Notes under the pieces: model-generated | What the model was told of the DNA's origin: nothing | What the model saw: only the letters and a program-made list of their open reading frames with translations | Database searches by the model: none | In this document: positions 24,661 through 34,149 of the stretch, in pieces | Position numbering within the stretch: position 1 is the stretch's first letter | Layout: each line of letters begins with the position of its first letter | NCBI GenBank assembly: GCA_020634165.1 | Contig: JACKCF010000005.1 | Location: 124,001 to 188,000 of the forward strand | Source: Anaerolineaceae bacterium | GTDB lineage: Bacteria; Chloroflexota; Anaerolineae; Aggregatilineales; Phototrophicaceae | Direction of reading: 5' to 3' | Length of the DNA: 64,000 nucleotides | Made by a program: the position numbers and the translations under genes

Positions 24661-25722
24661 ATGTCCAGTGACCTGGTGAGTGAGAACGCGGCGGCGGCGC
24701 AGCCATCTGCCAGAAAGCAAAAAAGTCGCAAGTGGCTCATCCGGCTGGTGAGCATCGTCGTGACGGGGGCGCTGCTGCTGTTTTTGTTCAGCAAGCTGGA
24801 CTGGCAGCGCCTGCTCGACATGCTGCGCGGCATCTCTCCGCTGGCGCTGGTTGGGGCACTGCTGGCTTATGGCTCGCAGAATTTCTTCCGAGCGATTCGC
24901 TTCCGGGTGCTGCTCGAACGGGATGCGCCGCTGCGTCTGCTGCTGCCGATCACGTTTTACCACAATTTTCTGGTGCGAGTATTGCCCTTTAAGCTGGGGG
25001 AGCTGTCGTACATTTTTCTGCTGCGCAGCCGCCTGAACATCAACCTCGAAACGAGCGTGAGCAGCTTATTTGGGGCGCGCATCCTCGAATTGATGATTAT
25101 CGTGCTGATGACGACCATCGGCTTCATCCTCAGCAGTGGGCAGGCGCATGGTGACGCCGGCCTTTATCCGGTGCTGATTCCGCTGCTGTTTGTGGGGTGC
25201 CTGCTGATTTTGTATTTTGCCGGAGCGCTGCTGCGATTAGCGACGGGCATCACGCGCCGAGTTCTGGCACGGATTCTGCCGAACATGCCTCATCTGCTGA
25301 CGCGCATTTTTGCCAAGCTGGATGATGTCGCCATCGCGATGGACAGTCTGCGCCAGCCACGACTGTTTGCCAAGGCGTTTCTGGTCAGCTTCGGCACATA
25401 TGGTTCGGCGGTGGTGCTGAACTACATTATGCTGCGCAGCGTCGGCGTCGATGTGCCGATATTTGTGATGATTACCATCCTCAGCATGGGGCAGTTTGCC
25501 TCAGCGTTCCCGTTTTCAGTCAGCGGCTTTGGTGTGGTGGAAGGCGGCTGGGCGCTCGGTCTGCTGCTGTTCACGAATACGCCAACCGACGATGCGGTCG
25601 CGATTGGCTTTCTGCTGCACGGTTTTCAGGTCCTGGCAGCGACGATCTATGGTACGCTTGGCTATCTGGCGGTGCGGATGCAGCCGCCTGTTGAGGGAGA
25701 AGGGGAGTCCCATGCAGCTTGA
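24661..25722 (+). CDS. Lysylphosphatidylglycerol synthase-type TM (flippase-like) protein
   Basis: A 353-aa polytopic membrane protein of the LPG_synthase_TM/AglD2 family. It has eight or so hydrophobic segments and the family hallmarks FRAIRFRVLLE near 80, LPFKLGELSYIFLLRSR near 115-130, and FPFSVSGFGVVEGGWALG near 280. It lacks the soluble lysyl-transferase domain, so it is more likely a lipid-linked substrate transporter or accessory than an aminoacyl-lipid synthase. It overlaps the DinB gene by 11 nt, so both are probably co-expressed. Confidence 0.8.
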   Translation: MSSDLVSENAAAAQPSARKQKSRKWLIRLVSIVVTGALLLFLFSKLDWQRLLDMLRGISPLALVGALLAYGSQNFFRAIRFRVLLERDAPLRLLLPITFYHNFLVRVLPFKLGELSYIFLLRSRLNINLETSVSSLFGARILELMIIVLMTTIGFILSSGQAHGDAGLYPVLIPLLFVGCLLILYFAGALLRLATGITRRVLARILPNMPHLLTRIFAKLDDVAIAMDSLRQPRLFAKAFLVSFGTYGSAVVLNYIMLRSVGVDVPIFVMITILSMGQFASAFPFSVSGFGVVEGGWALGLLLFTNTPTDDAVAIGFLLHGFQVLAATIYGTLGYLAVRMQPPVEGEGESHAA

Positions 25723-26221
25723 GCAAATCAGAACGCGGATGCAGCATCAGGCGGCGATGATCCAGGCGTTGGTGGCCGGGGTCGATGCCGAACAAGCTCG
25801 CTGGAAACCATATGCCGATAGCTGGTCGATGCTGGAAGTCATGTGCCATCTGGTGGATGAAGAACGCGAGGATTTCCGCACGCGGCTGGATCATATTCTG
25901 ACGCAGGCAGAAGGTATGCCGCCGGGGATTGATCCGCAGGGGTGGGTGATGTCACGCGGTTACAATCAGCGTGATTTTTCCGAGATGGTACGCCAGTTCG
26001 CTGGCGAGCGTGAGAAGTCGATTACGTATCTGTCTAGGCTGGAAAACCCCGATTGGGACCTGTCGATTTCGGGGCCGTGGGGCACGATTCACGCCGGGGA
26101 TATGCTGCTTGCCTGGGCCAATCACGATTTGCTGCACCTGCGCCAACTGGTCGAATTGCAGTGGGCCTATGCTGGCACGACCCTTGCGCCCTATTCGCGG
26201 GATTATGCCGGGGAGTGGTAG
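25712..26221 (+). CDS. DinB family protein
   Basis: A 169-aa DinB four-helix-bundle protein starting at ATG 25712 after GGGGAG. Three metal-binding histidines fit the family: MCHLVDEE near residue 48 and NHDLLHLRQL near 140. The length is typical. DinB members include thiol-dependent transferases and hydrolases acting on small thiols. Its target cannot be read from sequence. It is translationally close to the flippase-like gene. Confidence 0.8.
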   Translation: MQLEQIRTRMQHQAAMIQALVAGVDAEQARWKPYADSWSMLEVMCHLVDEEREDFRTRLDHILTQAEGMPPGIDPQGWVMSRGYNQRDFSEMVRQFAGEREKSITYLSRLENPDWDLSISGPWGTIHAGDMLLAWANHDLLHLRQLVELQWAYAGTTLAPYSRDYAGEW

Positions 26222-26224
26222 CCA

Positions 26225-26333
26225 GACCCCCATCCTCAGTCCTTCCCCCGAAGGAGGAAGGATGCTTTTCTGCGACCGTCCTGGCCTGTAAAAGTCCCCT
26301 CTCCTTCGGGGAGGGGATTTAGGGGAGGGGTTC
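26225..26333. repeat. ~110-bp palindromic repeat, GAAGGAG subtype (copy R1)
   Basis: Left arm CCCCGAAGGAG pairs with right arm CTCCTTCGGGG. Flanks read ACCCC...CATCCTC and GGGGAGGGGT. The stop codon of the leftward kinase gene falls inside its right arm. Confidence 0.75.
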
Positions 26334-29300
26334 GCACAGCGACAGGTTATAGCGTTCGCGCTCCTGGCAGGTGAGGTCGCGCAGGTTGCGATCATGCTGA
26401 GCGAAGGCGATGATGCTATCGACGCTGCCATCCACGCGCCAGACAATCGCCAGCTCATCCTGGGCGGCGGAAATCGCCTCGGTGCCATCGGGCGTAAAGG
26501 CCACTTCCTGAATCCAGTTGGTGTGGCTGAGGTAGCGATGCACTTCTTCGCCCGTTGCGACGTCCCACAGGCGCACGGTCTGGTCGGTAGATGTCGTCAG
26601 CAGGGTGCGACCATCCGGCGAAAAGGCCAGGCCGAAGGTGTTATTGGTATGGCCGATGAACTGCCGAATTTCCTCGCCTGTTGCGACGTCCCAGAGGCGC
26701 ACCGTATCGTCCCAGGAGGTGCTGGCGAGCATCGTGCCATCGGGGCTGAAAAGGACTTCGTTGACATCATCCGTGTGGCCGGAAAGGGTACGAACGGTTT
26801 CGCCCGTTTCCGTGTTCCACAGGCGGATGCTGCCGTCAGCCGATCCGGTGGCGATCAGGCTTTCATCGGGGCTGAAAACGGCGCTGTAGACGTCGCTTTC
26901 ATGGCCGCTGAACACGCGGATGATCTGGCCGCTGTCGGTATCGTAGAGGATAGCCGTACGCTTGTAAGCAGTGGCATCACCGGAACCGCCAGCCGAAATG
27001 AAGCGACTGCCATCGGCGCTGAAATTGACATCGTACACACGTCCGGCATGGTCGCTGTAGGTGCGGACCTGTTCCCCGCTTTCGATATCCCACAGGATGA
27101 TGCTGCCATCCCATCCGGCTGAGAGCAGGTGTTGGCCATCAGGATGAAAATCGAGGCTATCGACCGTATTGGTATGGCCTTCCAGGGTCGCGATAGTTTC
27201 GCCCGTGCTGATGTTCCACAGGTGGATGCTGGTATCCGTATTGGCACCTTCCACCAGACGCAGCGGACCACTGCCCGTAGCGGCCATGTCGCCATCGGGA
27301 TGGATCGCCACCGACCACAGCCATTCGTCCTGACCATGATACTGACGCACAGCATCGCGGCGTTGCAAATCCCACAACCAGACGTCACTGGCGATACTGC
27401 GCTCGCTATCTACCGTGACCACGTTATCGCCTGCGTTACCCGTCCCCAGCAGCAGATATTCGCCATTGGGGCTGTATTCCAGCGTCAGGATGCGGTCCGG
27501 CAGGCCAGCGAAGGTGCGCATTTCCACACTGCGTCGGATGTCCCACAGGCGCACGACGCGATCCCAGGCAACGGTGGCCAGGGTGCCGCCATCCGGGCTG
27601 AAAGCGATGTCCGTGATGGGCGTGCTGTGACCAAATAAGCGGGCCGTTTCCACACCATTGACGACATCATAGAGGCGGGTGGTGCCGCCCAGGCTGTTAT
27701 CCCAGACACCGAGGGCTATCGTCTGGCCATCGGGACTGTAAGCCAGTGTGCGCGGAAAACCGGAATTGGGCTGAATCGTGACGGTGCGACCGCCGTTCAG
27801 GCTCCACAGCCGGATAGTGCGATCAACGGCATCGTCGGCGGTATCGGCCAGCGTTTCATCGCCGCTGCTGGATGCAATCTGGTCGCCTTTTGGTGAGAAT
27901 ACCACGCGGAAAATTTCGCCCGTGTGGCCTTCAAATTCCTGAACGAGTTCGCCGGTGGCCGTATCCCAGAGTTTGATGATCTTGTCAGCGCCGCCAGTGA
28001 CGATCTGGCTGCCATCGGGGCTGGTGTCCAGGCTGTGGATTGGCCCTTCGTGGGCAGCAATTTCGAGCGCCACATCGCCTGTTTCGATGTCAAAAAAGCG
28101 CAGTTGGCCATTGTTGAGGGCGACCGCTGCTATCGGCTCAGTCGGGTGGAGTACGACATCAAAGGCGAATATACCGTCGCCGAGGTTGATCTGCTGCAAG
28201 ATGGTCTGGTCGTCTACTTGCCAGATGATGAGCTGGCCATCCAGGCCGACCGAAGCGCCCCGTTGGCCATCAGCGCTGAAGGCCACATTGAGGACGCTGC
28301 CTGTATGCAGGCTCATTCGGTAGCGCGGACCAGGGGCATAGGCTAAATCACCCAACACGCGCACGACTTCCGGCGCGTTATCATCCTGAACCTGTTCGGC
28401 TTCCAGCGCGAGGGCGAGCGCCAACTGCGGATCATTCTGGGCGGCGGCATTACGCGCATTGGCAGCCAAAGCGAGGCTGTTAGCAGTGTCGGCGCTGTCC
28501 TCGGCGATGACCTGGGCCTCGGTGGCGAGCTGGCTTTGTGTATAGGCAACGACGGCCATAATGCCACTGATGGCGGCGGCGATGGTCATGACGACGGCCA
28601 GAGCGCCTAAAAAGCGCCGCGACCGCTTTTCGAGGGTTTCTTCGTGGGCCTGACGCTGACGTTCAGCTTCCAGGCGGGCTTCGCGCTGCTCGACACTGGC
28701 CTGCAAAAAGGCGGCTTCATCCTGGTTAAGCACGATGTCGCTGGTGGCGGCCAGGTCTTCTAACTGCTGCAAGCGGATGCCTGTCGCCAGGAAACTGGGG
28801 TCATGATCAGCCTGGAGCCAGTCACGGGTGGCGCCGTTGAGCTGGCGCTGCAACCGCAGGACTTCACGCGATTCTTCCAGCCAGCCCCGCATGCGGTCCC
28901 ACTGGCGGATGAGTGCCTCATGGGCGACTTCGACGGTGGCGTTGCGCGTCACCGGATCGCGGTCGAAGGTCATCAGGCGGTATTTGCCGAAGGTATCCAG
29001 CACGCGCTGAATGATGCCACGATCAGTCGTCAGCGACAGCAGCTCAGAAATGAGCACACGGCGGCGGGTGTCTTCGGTGCCATCGCCCAGTGTAACCAGC
29101 CGCAGGAAAATCTGGCGGGCGGCTTCGGCTTCGGCATCATCAAGTTGCGAATAGATTTCGTCGGCACGGCGGGCCAATGCGCCGGAGGTGCCGCCAATCT
29201 CCTGATACGTATTCAGGGTCATCATGCGGCCTGTGCGGCGCTCGAACAGTTCCGTCAGGGCATATTGCAGCAAGGGCAGGGCACCAGGCTGCATGCGCAC

Positions 29301-30893
29301 ATCTTTGATGATGGCATTGACCAGCCCGTTTTCCAGTTCCATATTGACCAGCCGGGCAGGCTCGACAATCGCTTCCTGTAGCTGGGAATTGCTCAACGGC
29401 AGGACCAGTTCGGTGCGCTGCCGGATGAGTTCACCAAAGTCGCCATAGAGCAGGGGACGGTCGTAAAAATCGGCGCGCAGGGTGATGATGATCGTCACCT
29501 GGCTGCGTTCGTCCTGGGCGGCGGCCATGACACTGTCGAGGAACAGCTTGCGGCGCTCCTCGTCATCGACCAGGGTAAAGACCTCCTCAAACTGGTCAAT
29601 CAGCAGCAGAACGCGCGCTTCGCTGGTCGGCAGGATGCGCTTAATCGCCCGAACCAGACCGCGTTCGTCGCGGGTGAGGATGCCATGCAAATCCGGCACA
29701 TCATTGGGCGCGATCTTGAGCAGGGCCGCTTCCAATTCTTCAAAGGGGTGCGTGCCGGGGACCATCTCGGTGATATACCAGGGTTCGTCGTTCAGGCGAC
29801 TCTCACGCACGGCGGGCAGCAGTCCGGCTTTGATGACGCTGGATTTGCCGCTGCCGCTTGGCCCAACCACCGCCAGGAATTGTGAATTCGTCTGGCTGCT
29901 ATCCAGGCGTTTGAGCAGGCGTTCGATCAGATCATTGCGACCGAAGAAATCTCCGGCGTCGGCTTGCTGGAAGGCGCGCAGGCCCTTATAGGGATTATAT
30001 TTGGCGATGATCTCGGTCGCGCCATCGTTGACCAGCAGATTGAGGTCGATCTTCTGCGAAACGGTGGCATCACCGAGCAGGGCGGATTGCAGGGCGTAGG
30101 CAAATTCGATGGCGGTCTTGTAGCGCTTACTGAGGTCTTTGGCCGTCGCCTGCTGCAAAACCTCATCGACCTCGCCGCTGAGTTCGCTGCGCTGCTGACT
30201 GACATCCGGCAGCGGGTCGTTTAGCTGCTTGAACAGGACAGCCGCCGGGGTGCTTTCAATAAAGGGCTTGGTGCCCGTCAGAATTTCATAGGTCAGGATG
30301 CCGAGGGCGTAGATGTCGCTCTGGGCAGTGGCCCCCTCGCCACGAATCTGCTCTGGCGCCAGATAGGCGGGTGTGCCGAGCAGCATGTCTTTGGTGAGGG
30401 TCGTGTTCTGGACGAGGTCTTTGGCGATGCCGAAATCCGTCAGGTAGGCATTGCCTTCTTCATCGAGCAGAATGTTATCGGATTTGAGGTCGCGGTGGAT
30501 GACATTGTGCCGATGGGCAAAGTCGAGGGCCGCTGCAATCTGGTTGATGAGGGCGATGGTTGGTTTGGCTTCCCAGGCGCCTTGCTCAGCCAGTGATTCG
30601 CGCAGGTTGCCGCCGCGCAGGTAGCGCATCACCAGATAGGCGCCGCTGGGGTCGCGCCAGTAATCGTACAGGGGCACGATATGCGGGTGCTCCAGATGGG
30701 CGACCAACTGCGCTTCGGTTTCAAAGCGCTGGATGAATTCCGGTCGGTTGGCATGCTCTGGCAGAATGACTTTTACGGCGACTTCGCGGTCGACATTGGA
30801 TTGCAGGGCGCGATACACACTGCCGAATCCACCGACGCCGACCTGTTCTTTGATTTCATACGTGCGAATGACTTGTCCGCTTAGTTCTTGCAT
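26319..30893 (-). CDS. Ser/Thr kinase fused to STAND NTPase and WD40 propellers
   Basis: A 1524-aa modular signalling protein. Residues about 10-275 are a complete Hanks-type kinase (VGVGGFGSVYRA, AVKVIL, HRDLKSDNILL, DFGIAK). Near 300 comes an nSTAND1-type module (NPYKGLRAFQ, FFGRNDLIERLL, P-loop GPSGSGKSSVIKAG near 344, IDQFEEVFTL). A TM helix lies at about 759-783, and roughly 13 WD40 repeats (about 854-1490, HTNTVDSLDFHPDGQ-type) form propellers that would be outside the membrane or sensor-facing. It probably links ligand sensing to phosphorylation. The last residues EPLP and stop codon are supplied by repeat R1. Confidence 0.9.
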   Translation of the reverse strand: MQELSGQVIRTYEIKEQVGVGGFGSVYRALQSNVDREVAVKVILPEHANRPEFIQRFETEAQLVAHLEHPHIVPLYDYWRDPSGAYLVMRYLRGGNLRESLAEQGAWEAKPTIALINQIAAALDFAHRHNVIHRDLKSDNILLDEEGNAYLTDFGIAKDLVQNTTLTKDMLLGTPAYLAPEQIRGEGATAQSDIYALGILTYEILTGTKPFIESTPAAVLFKQLNDPLPDVSQQRSELSGEVDEVLQQATAKDLSKRYKTAIEFAYALQSALLGDATVSQKIDLNLLVNDGATEIIAKYNPYKGLRAFQQADAGDFFGRNDLIERLLKRLDSSQTNSQFLAVVGPSGSGKSSVIKAGLLPAVRESRLNDEPWYITEMVPGTHPFEELEAALLKIAPNDVPDLHGILTRDERGLVRAIKRILPTSEARVLLLIDQFEEVFTLVDDEERRKLFLDSVMAAAQDERSQVTIIITLRADFYDRPLLYGDFGELIRQRTELVLPLSNSQLQEAIVEPARLVNMELENGLVNAIIKDVRMQPGALPLLQYALTELFERRTGRMMTLNTYQEIGGTSGALARRADEIYSQLDDAEAEAARQIFLRLVTLGDGTEDTRRRVLISELLSLTTDRGIIQRVLDTFGKYRLMTFDRDPVTRNATVEVAHEALIRQWDRMRGWLEESREVLRLQRQLNGATRDWLQADHDPSFLATGIRLQQLEDLAATSDIVLNQDEAAFLQASVEQREARLEAERQRQAHEETLEKRSRRFLGALAVVMTIAAAISGIMAVVAYTQSQLATEAQVIAEDSADTANSLALAANARNAAAQNDPQLALALALEAEQVQDDNAPEVVRVLGDLAYAPGPRYRMSLHTGSVLNVAFSADGQRGASVGLDGQLIIWQVDDQTILQQINLGDGIFAFDVVLHPTEPIAAVALNNGQLRFFDIETGDVALEIAAHEGPIHSLDTSPDGSQIVTGGADKIIKLWDTATGELVQEFEGHTGEIFRVVFSPKGDQIASSSGDETLADTADDAVDRTIRLWSLNGGRTVTIQPNSGFPRTLAYSPDGQTIALGVWDNSLGGTTRLYDVVNGVETARLFGHSTPITDIAFSPDGGTLATVAWDRVVRLWDIRRSVEMRTFAGLPDRILTLEYSPNGEYLLLGTGNAGDNVVTVDSERSIASDVWLWDLQRRDAVRQYHGQDEWLWSVAIHPDGDMAATGSGPLRLVEGANTDTSIHLWNISTGETIATLEGHTNTVDSLDFHPDGQHLLSAGWDGSIILWDIESGEQVRTYSDHAGRVYDVNFSADGSRFISAGGSGDATAYKRTAILYDTDSGQIIRVFSGHESDVYSAVFSPDESLIATGSADGSIRLWNTETGETVRTLSGHTDDVNEVLFSPDGTMLASTSWDDTVRLWDVATGEEIRQFIGHTNNTFGLAFSPDGRTLLTTSTDQTVRLWDVATGEEVHRYLSHTNWIQEVAFTPDGTEAISAAQDELAIVWRVDGSVDSIIAFAQHDRNLRDLTCQERERYNLSLCEPLP

Positions 30894-31003
30894 AAGTCTC
30901 TCATTGTGTGGTGAATAGGCCGCAACCGTATGCAGCGCGTTTGACGATGCCTCTCCGCACGTCCCCCGCGCCCATTATAACGTGGTTGGGGCATAACAGA
31001 AAA

Positions 31004-31048
31004 AGACCCCACCCATGTATCCCCTCCGCGAACGAGAGGGGACTTTTT
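31004..31048. repeat. Half copy of ~110-bp repeat, inverted
   Basis: On the minus strand AAGTCCCCTCTCGTTCGCGG-AGGGGATACATGGGTGGGGTC is a right arm with a CGTTCG-type loop. The AGTCCCCTCTC/GAGAGGGGACTTTTTT stem would also terminate transcription on the plus strand. Confidence 0.5.
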
Positions 31049-31093
31049 TGTGCATCCAGATATGGCAGAAAGACACCGAGGAGGGGGGTTAAG

Positions 31094-31189
31094 TTAGCGT
31101 AAATTCTTCTCGTAGCACATGACCTGCACGCTGCCGACTGGCAGCAAGCCGCGTTGTTCATAGCCCAGACGGCTGTAAAAGGCCAGCAG
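31094..31189 (-). pseudogene. Remnant of a GNAT acetyltransferase (C-terminal 31 codons)
   Basis: The minus strand reads LLAFYSRLGYEQRGLL and then PVGSVQVMCYEKNLR before TAA. AFYSRLGYE is the typical C-terminal acetyl-CoA-binding end of GNAT enzymes. A TAG stands directly upstream at 31192 and no domain precedes it, so the rest of the gene has been lost at about 31190. The break marks the edge of the AT-rich Rhs/IS region. Confidence 0.6.
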
Positions 31190-31226
31190 CTATTATTAGG
31201 TGGGCTTATGCAGACAAACGTAAATT

Positions 31227-31586
31227 CTAACTAATCGTTACAAATCCGTTGTTGGCCTCAGCTAATTCAACGGCTTCAATAATGTTTGACGTGCTTCCTA
31301 TCACCGTTTGTTCAGTCACGTTGGTTTCTTGCATAATGATAACTAGATTCTCTTGAATTATTTTTGCTTCCTGTTTCAGCCTACTCAATGCTTCGGGCGT
31401 GTTCACAACCAGATCGCCTGATTTAAGAGACGGCAGTATTTCGAGTCCTAAGCGACTCATGATGGGTGCACCCCACAATCTATGTCTAGTACCATATGTT
31501 CCGGCTAGATTCTTTCCTATACCGAGTTTCAAACGATATTTGTTACCACTTTCGTCGATACCCCATACTCCTATTGACAGAGACAT
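31227..31586 (-). CDS. Hypothetical protein in AT-rich island
   Basis: A 119-aa protein with AAAGGACGAG as ribosome site before ATG 31586. The N-terminal half is beta-rich (MSLSIGVWGIDESGNKYRLKLG), the rest helical (LSRLKQEAKIIQENLVIIMQ). I recognise no family. It lies downstream of the orphan Rhs tip and the interrupted membrane-protein gene, in the same orientation and with the same AT-rich composition, so it may be a further immunity or cargo gene of that cassette. It is unaffected by the IS. Confidence 0.5.
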   Translation of the reverse strand: MSLSIGVWGIDESGNKYRLKLGIGKNLAGTYGTRHRLWGAPIMSRLGLEILPSLKSGDLVVNTPEALSRLKQEAKIIQENLVIIMQETNVTEQTVIGSTSNIIEAVELAEANNGFVTIS

Positions 31587-31860
31587 TTCTCGTCCTTTCT
31601 TGTGTTATTACATCAGACATTTTGCCTCATCTCCGCTTCTATTCTTGCAAAAATCAGGGGGCTAAAGTCAAGATGTTAGCGTCCGAAAATTGGTATTTAC
31701 AGACCCTTTATCTATATTTACCTGAAAGCAAGTTTTCAGACTCATTACTTAATCAATCTTGCTTTCGTTTCCTATGTTTGAACTCCAAATGTGTAGAGAT
31801 ATAGATTGTCACAATAAGCGAGATGACGATATTTATCAGCAAAGACAAAATCGTAACTAG

Positions 31861-32727
31861 AGGGTGTTATGCACTTTTGGGAAGAATGCTAAACTGAAGG
31901 CATGAGCGAACGAAAAGCCTATCCCAGCGATGTGAGTGATGAAGAATGGCTCTTTGTGGCCCCGTATCTGACGCTGATGCGCGAGGATGCACCGCAACGT
32001 CAGCATGACCTGCGCGAACTGTTCAATGGGGTGCGATATATCGTTCGGACAGGGGGATCATGGCGGATGATGCCGCATGATCTGCCACCGTGGGAAGCGG
32101 TGTACCAGCAACTACAGCGCTGGTTGAAAGCGGGTGTATTCGAGGCGATGGTGCATGACCTGCGCGAACTGATGCGGGTGGCGCAGGGACGTCTGGAACA
32201 GCCGAATGCGGTGATTCTGGACTCACGAACACTGCAATCCAGCCCGGAAAGCGGTGCCAGGGCAGGATATGACGGTGCCAAACGGCGCAAAGGCAGCAAA
32301 ACGCACCTGGCAGTAGATACGCTGGGGCAACTGCTGGCGTTGATTGTGACTCCCGCCAATGAACAGGATCGGGCACAGGTTGAAGCCCTGGCCGCCGAAG
32401 TTCAGGCCGTTACCGGAGAGTCCGTTGAAGTGGCTTTTGTCGATCAGGGGTACACCGGTGAGGAAGCACAACAGGCCGCGCAAACGCACGGCCTGAGCTT
32501 GAAAGTGGTTAAGCTACCCTCAGCCAAAAAGGGCTTTATCCTGCTGCCCCGACGATGGGTCGTCGAACGCAGTTTTGGCTGGATGGCGCGCTTCCGACGA
32601 CTGGCACGCGACTATGAACGCCTGCCAGAAACGCTTAAAGGCCTGCATTTTCTTGCTTTTGCCATGCTTCTGACCCACCGTTTTGTTCAAGGCATAGCTT
32701 TTTGCCTATGAAAGTGCATAACACGCT
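31861..32727 (+). mobile_element. Complete IS5-family insertion sequence
   Basis: 867 bp. Terminal inverted repeats are AGGGTGTTATGCACTTT (left) and AGCGTGTTATGCACTTT (right, complemented), 16 of 17 matching. Both ends abut CTAG (31857-31860 and 32728-32731), a 4-bp YTAR-type target duplication usual for the IS5 group. One intact transposase frame. It appears recent, since ends and frame are undamaged. Confidence 0.9.
31902..32711 (+). CDS. IS5-family DDE transposase
   Basis: A 269-aa single-frame transposase. An N-terminal DUF4096-type domain (SDEEWLFVAPYL, GVRYIVRTGGSWRMMPHDLPPW) precedes the RNase H-like core: first Asp in VILDSRTLQSS, second in VAFVDQGYTG, Glu in RRWVVERSFGWMARFRRLARDYER. 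All three catalytic acids are present. It catalyses transposition of the surrounding element. Its GC is higher than the AT-rich host island around it. Confidence 0.93.
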   Translation: MSERKAYPSDVSDEEWLFVAPYLTLMREDAPQRQHDLRELFNGVRYIVRTGGSWRMMPHDLPPWEAVYQQLQRWLKAGVFEAMVHDLRELMRVAQGRLEQPNAVILDSRTLQSSPESGARAGYDGAKRRKGSKTHLAVDTLGQLLALIVTPANEQDRAQVEALAAEVQAVTGESVEVAFVDQGYTGEEAQQAAQTHGLSLKVVKLPSAKKGFILLPRRWVVERSFGWMARFRRLARDYERLPETLKGLHFLAFAMLLTHRFVQGIAFCL

Positions 32728-32890
32728 CTAGAAATCCTTCACCAAGACAATCGAAGCCACTACAGTTGGGTTGTGCTGGTATACTTGCAAGTATCCCCCA
32801 GACAATGACAGTGAGAACAAATAAAAGAGAAAAAAAATTGCAATATAGATAATCAACCGCAGCAAACCTATAGTAAGCTTATTAAACATA

Positions 32891-33877
32891 TCAACGCTCC
32901 ATACTTGTTCCACATGATGGCCATTCAGTACCTGGTGTAAATCCTGAATATGGAAATAAATCAGGGCATAATTCTGGCGAAATATAATCATGTTCTCCTG
33001 ATTGCCAAACTCCGGGTATTTGAGATATGTAGAAAGCCCCGGATGTACTTTGGTCATCAATTACACTATTATCAGCCCACACACTTCTGCCATCCGCCGC
33101 GTGAAACGCTCCAGATGGTCTTGTATGCGGGTAGAAAGAGGGAAGTGCCTCAGAGCAAGGTTCACATTTTGATACATCAGGCTTCTGCCCAACGTTTGCC
33201 AGTTCCCAATCCCAAGAAACACGGTCTTGGACAAATGGAATTACAGCAAATGTATTAGAGCTAGAAGTTCTGATTTCATCACACAGATTTTGTGCAGATG
33301 TGATATTTTTAGTACTCAAGTATAGTCCAATACCTGCTGTTGCTATTTCGGCAACTCCTTTAAGTGCGTTTGCCGCAAATCGTGCTGCCAACCATAATAA
33401 ATCTTGATTAATTGCGAGTTTACCACCGATATAACCGAACATAAGATTCCCTAATTCTGAACGGTCAATACATTTTCCACACATTGTAACACTACGTGTA
33501 CACTCCCTTCCTGATGGACACTCACTATTGTTTCCATTTACAACAAAATTCATCCACTTATATGGTATCTGGCCTGCATAAGTCTTAAATTTGTCAAAAA
33601 CAGTGTATATTTCTGCGCGTAGGCCTCCTATTATTGGATAATCAAATGTAGCTCTAACAGCCCACTCAGCATGAATGCGCATCTCCTCTAAATACCATTC
33701 AGTTACATCATATCCACAACAAAGTCGGTCACTTCCACATCCAGCAGCTTGATATGCTTCATTCAATCCCAATCTCTGTAACTCATCACACAAAGTGCGT
33801 TCGGAACACAACCCTAGAGGGTCTACTCGATTAGGTACATTGCCTTCAACCCAAGAATACCCATTGAAACCTGATAG
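32891..33877 (-). pseudogene. Orphan Rhs C-terminal tip with polymorphic-toxin domain (Ntox44-like)
   Basis: The open frame begins after a TGA at 33880 with GFNGYSWVEGNVPNRVDPLGL split as GFNGYSWVEG and NVPNRVDPLGL, the Rhs core terminal motif (YSW-N-DPLGL). About 300 residues of variable tip follow. Within it, SVTMCGKCIDRSELGNLMFG and YIGGKLAINQDLLWLAARFA resemble the Ntox44 toxin domain (GN-YGY-G and A-F blocks). The large Rhs shell upstream is missing, so the gene is a displaced tip; a TTG at 33811 would be the only internal start. Composition is AT-rich. The toxin family call is moderate, the Rhs motif is clear. Confidence 0.65.
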
Positions 33878-33956
33878 TCATACGGGTGCCTCATCGGCCG
33901 GTTTTTGCAGGTTTTTTGACAGAATGTCCATAAATTTGCAGTATGATGGCTCTCTG

Positions 33957-34062
33957 AACCTCCATCCTCGGTCCTTCTCCCGAAGGAGGAAGGATGCCTT
34001 TGTAATCAGGTCGGTTGCGGGCATGAGCCGCCTCTCCTTCGGCGAGGGCTATTCGGGTTGGA
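33957..34062. repeat. ~110-bp palindromic repeat, GAAGGAG subtype (copy R2)
   Basis: Left arm CCCGAAGGAGGAAGGATGCC, right arm GCCTCTCCTTCGGCGAGGGC. It is somewhat decayed and lies between the Rhs remnant and the sigma factor gene. Confidence 0.65.
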
Positions 34063-34149
34063 TCAGAGTTCGTAACAAATTCGCCACCAAAATGGAACGA
34101 TTTTGGGCAGGCGAGTGTCTCTTTTGATAGAACGTTGGGGGACGATTGC

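Larger units (their letters stand above)
31753..32889 (-). pseudogene. Small membrane protein gene, frameshifted and split by the IS
   Basis: Starting at ATG 32889 (MFNKLTIGLLRLIIYIAIFF), a shift at an 8-T run (plus-strand A8, 32830-32837) joins SLLFVLTVIVWGILASIPAQ, then PNCSGFDCLGEGFLV up to the IS end. Across the element, from the CTAG duplicate, the same frame continues TILSLLINIVISLIVTIYIS and a basic tail to TGA at 31753. Without IS and shift this is a protein of roughly 90 aa with two or three TM helices. It starts 1 nt after the Rhs tip stop, where an immunity gene normally sits. The frameshift could also be a sequencing error. Confidence 0.5.

Noticed and set aside
32830..32837. Programmed frameshift at the A8/T8 run
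   Set aside because: A slippery stimulatory structure is not evident and the gene is also IS-split, so mutation or sequencing error is simpler.
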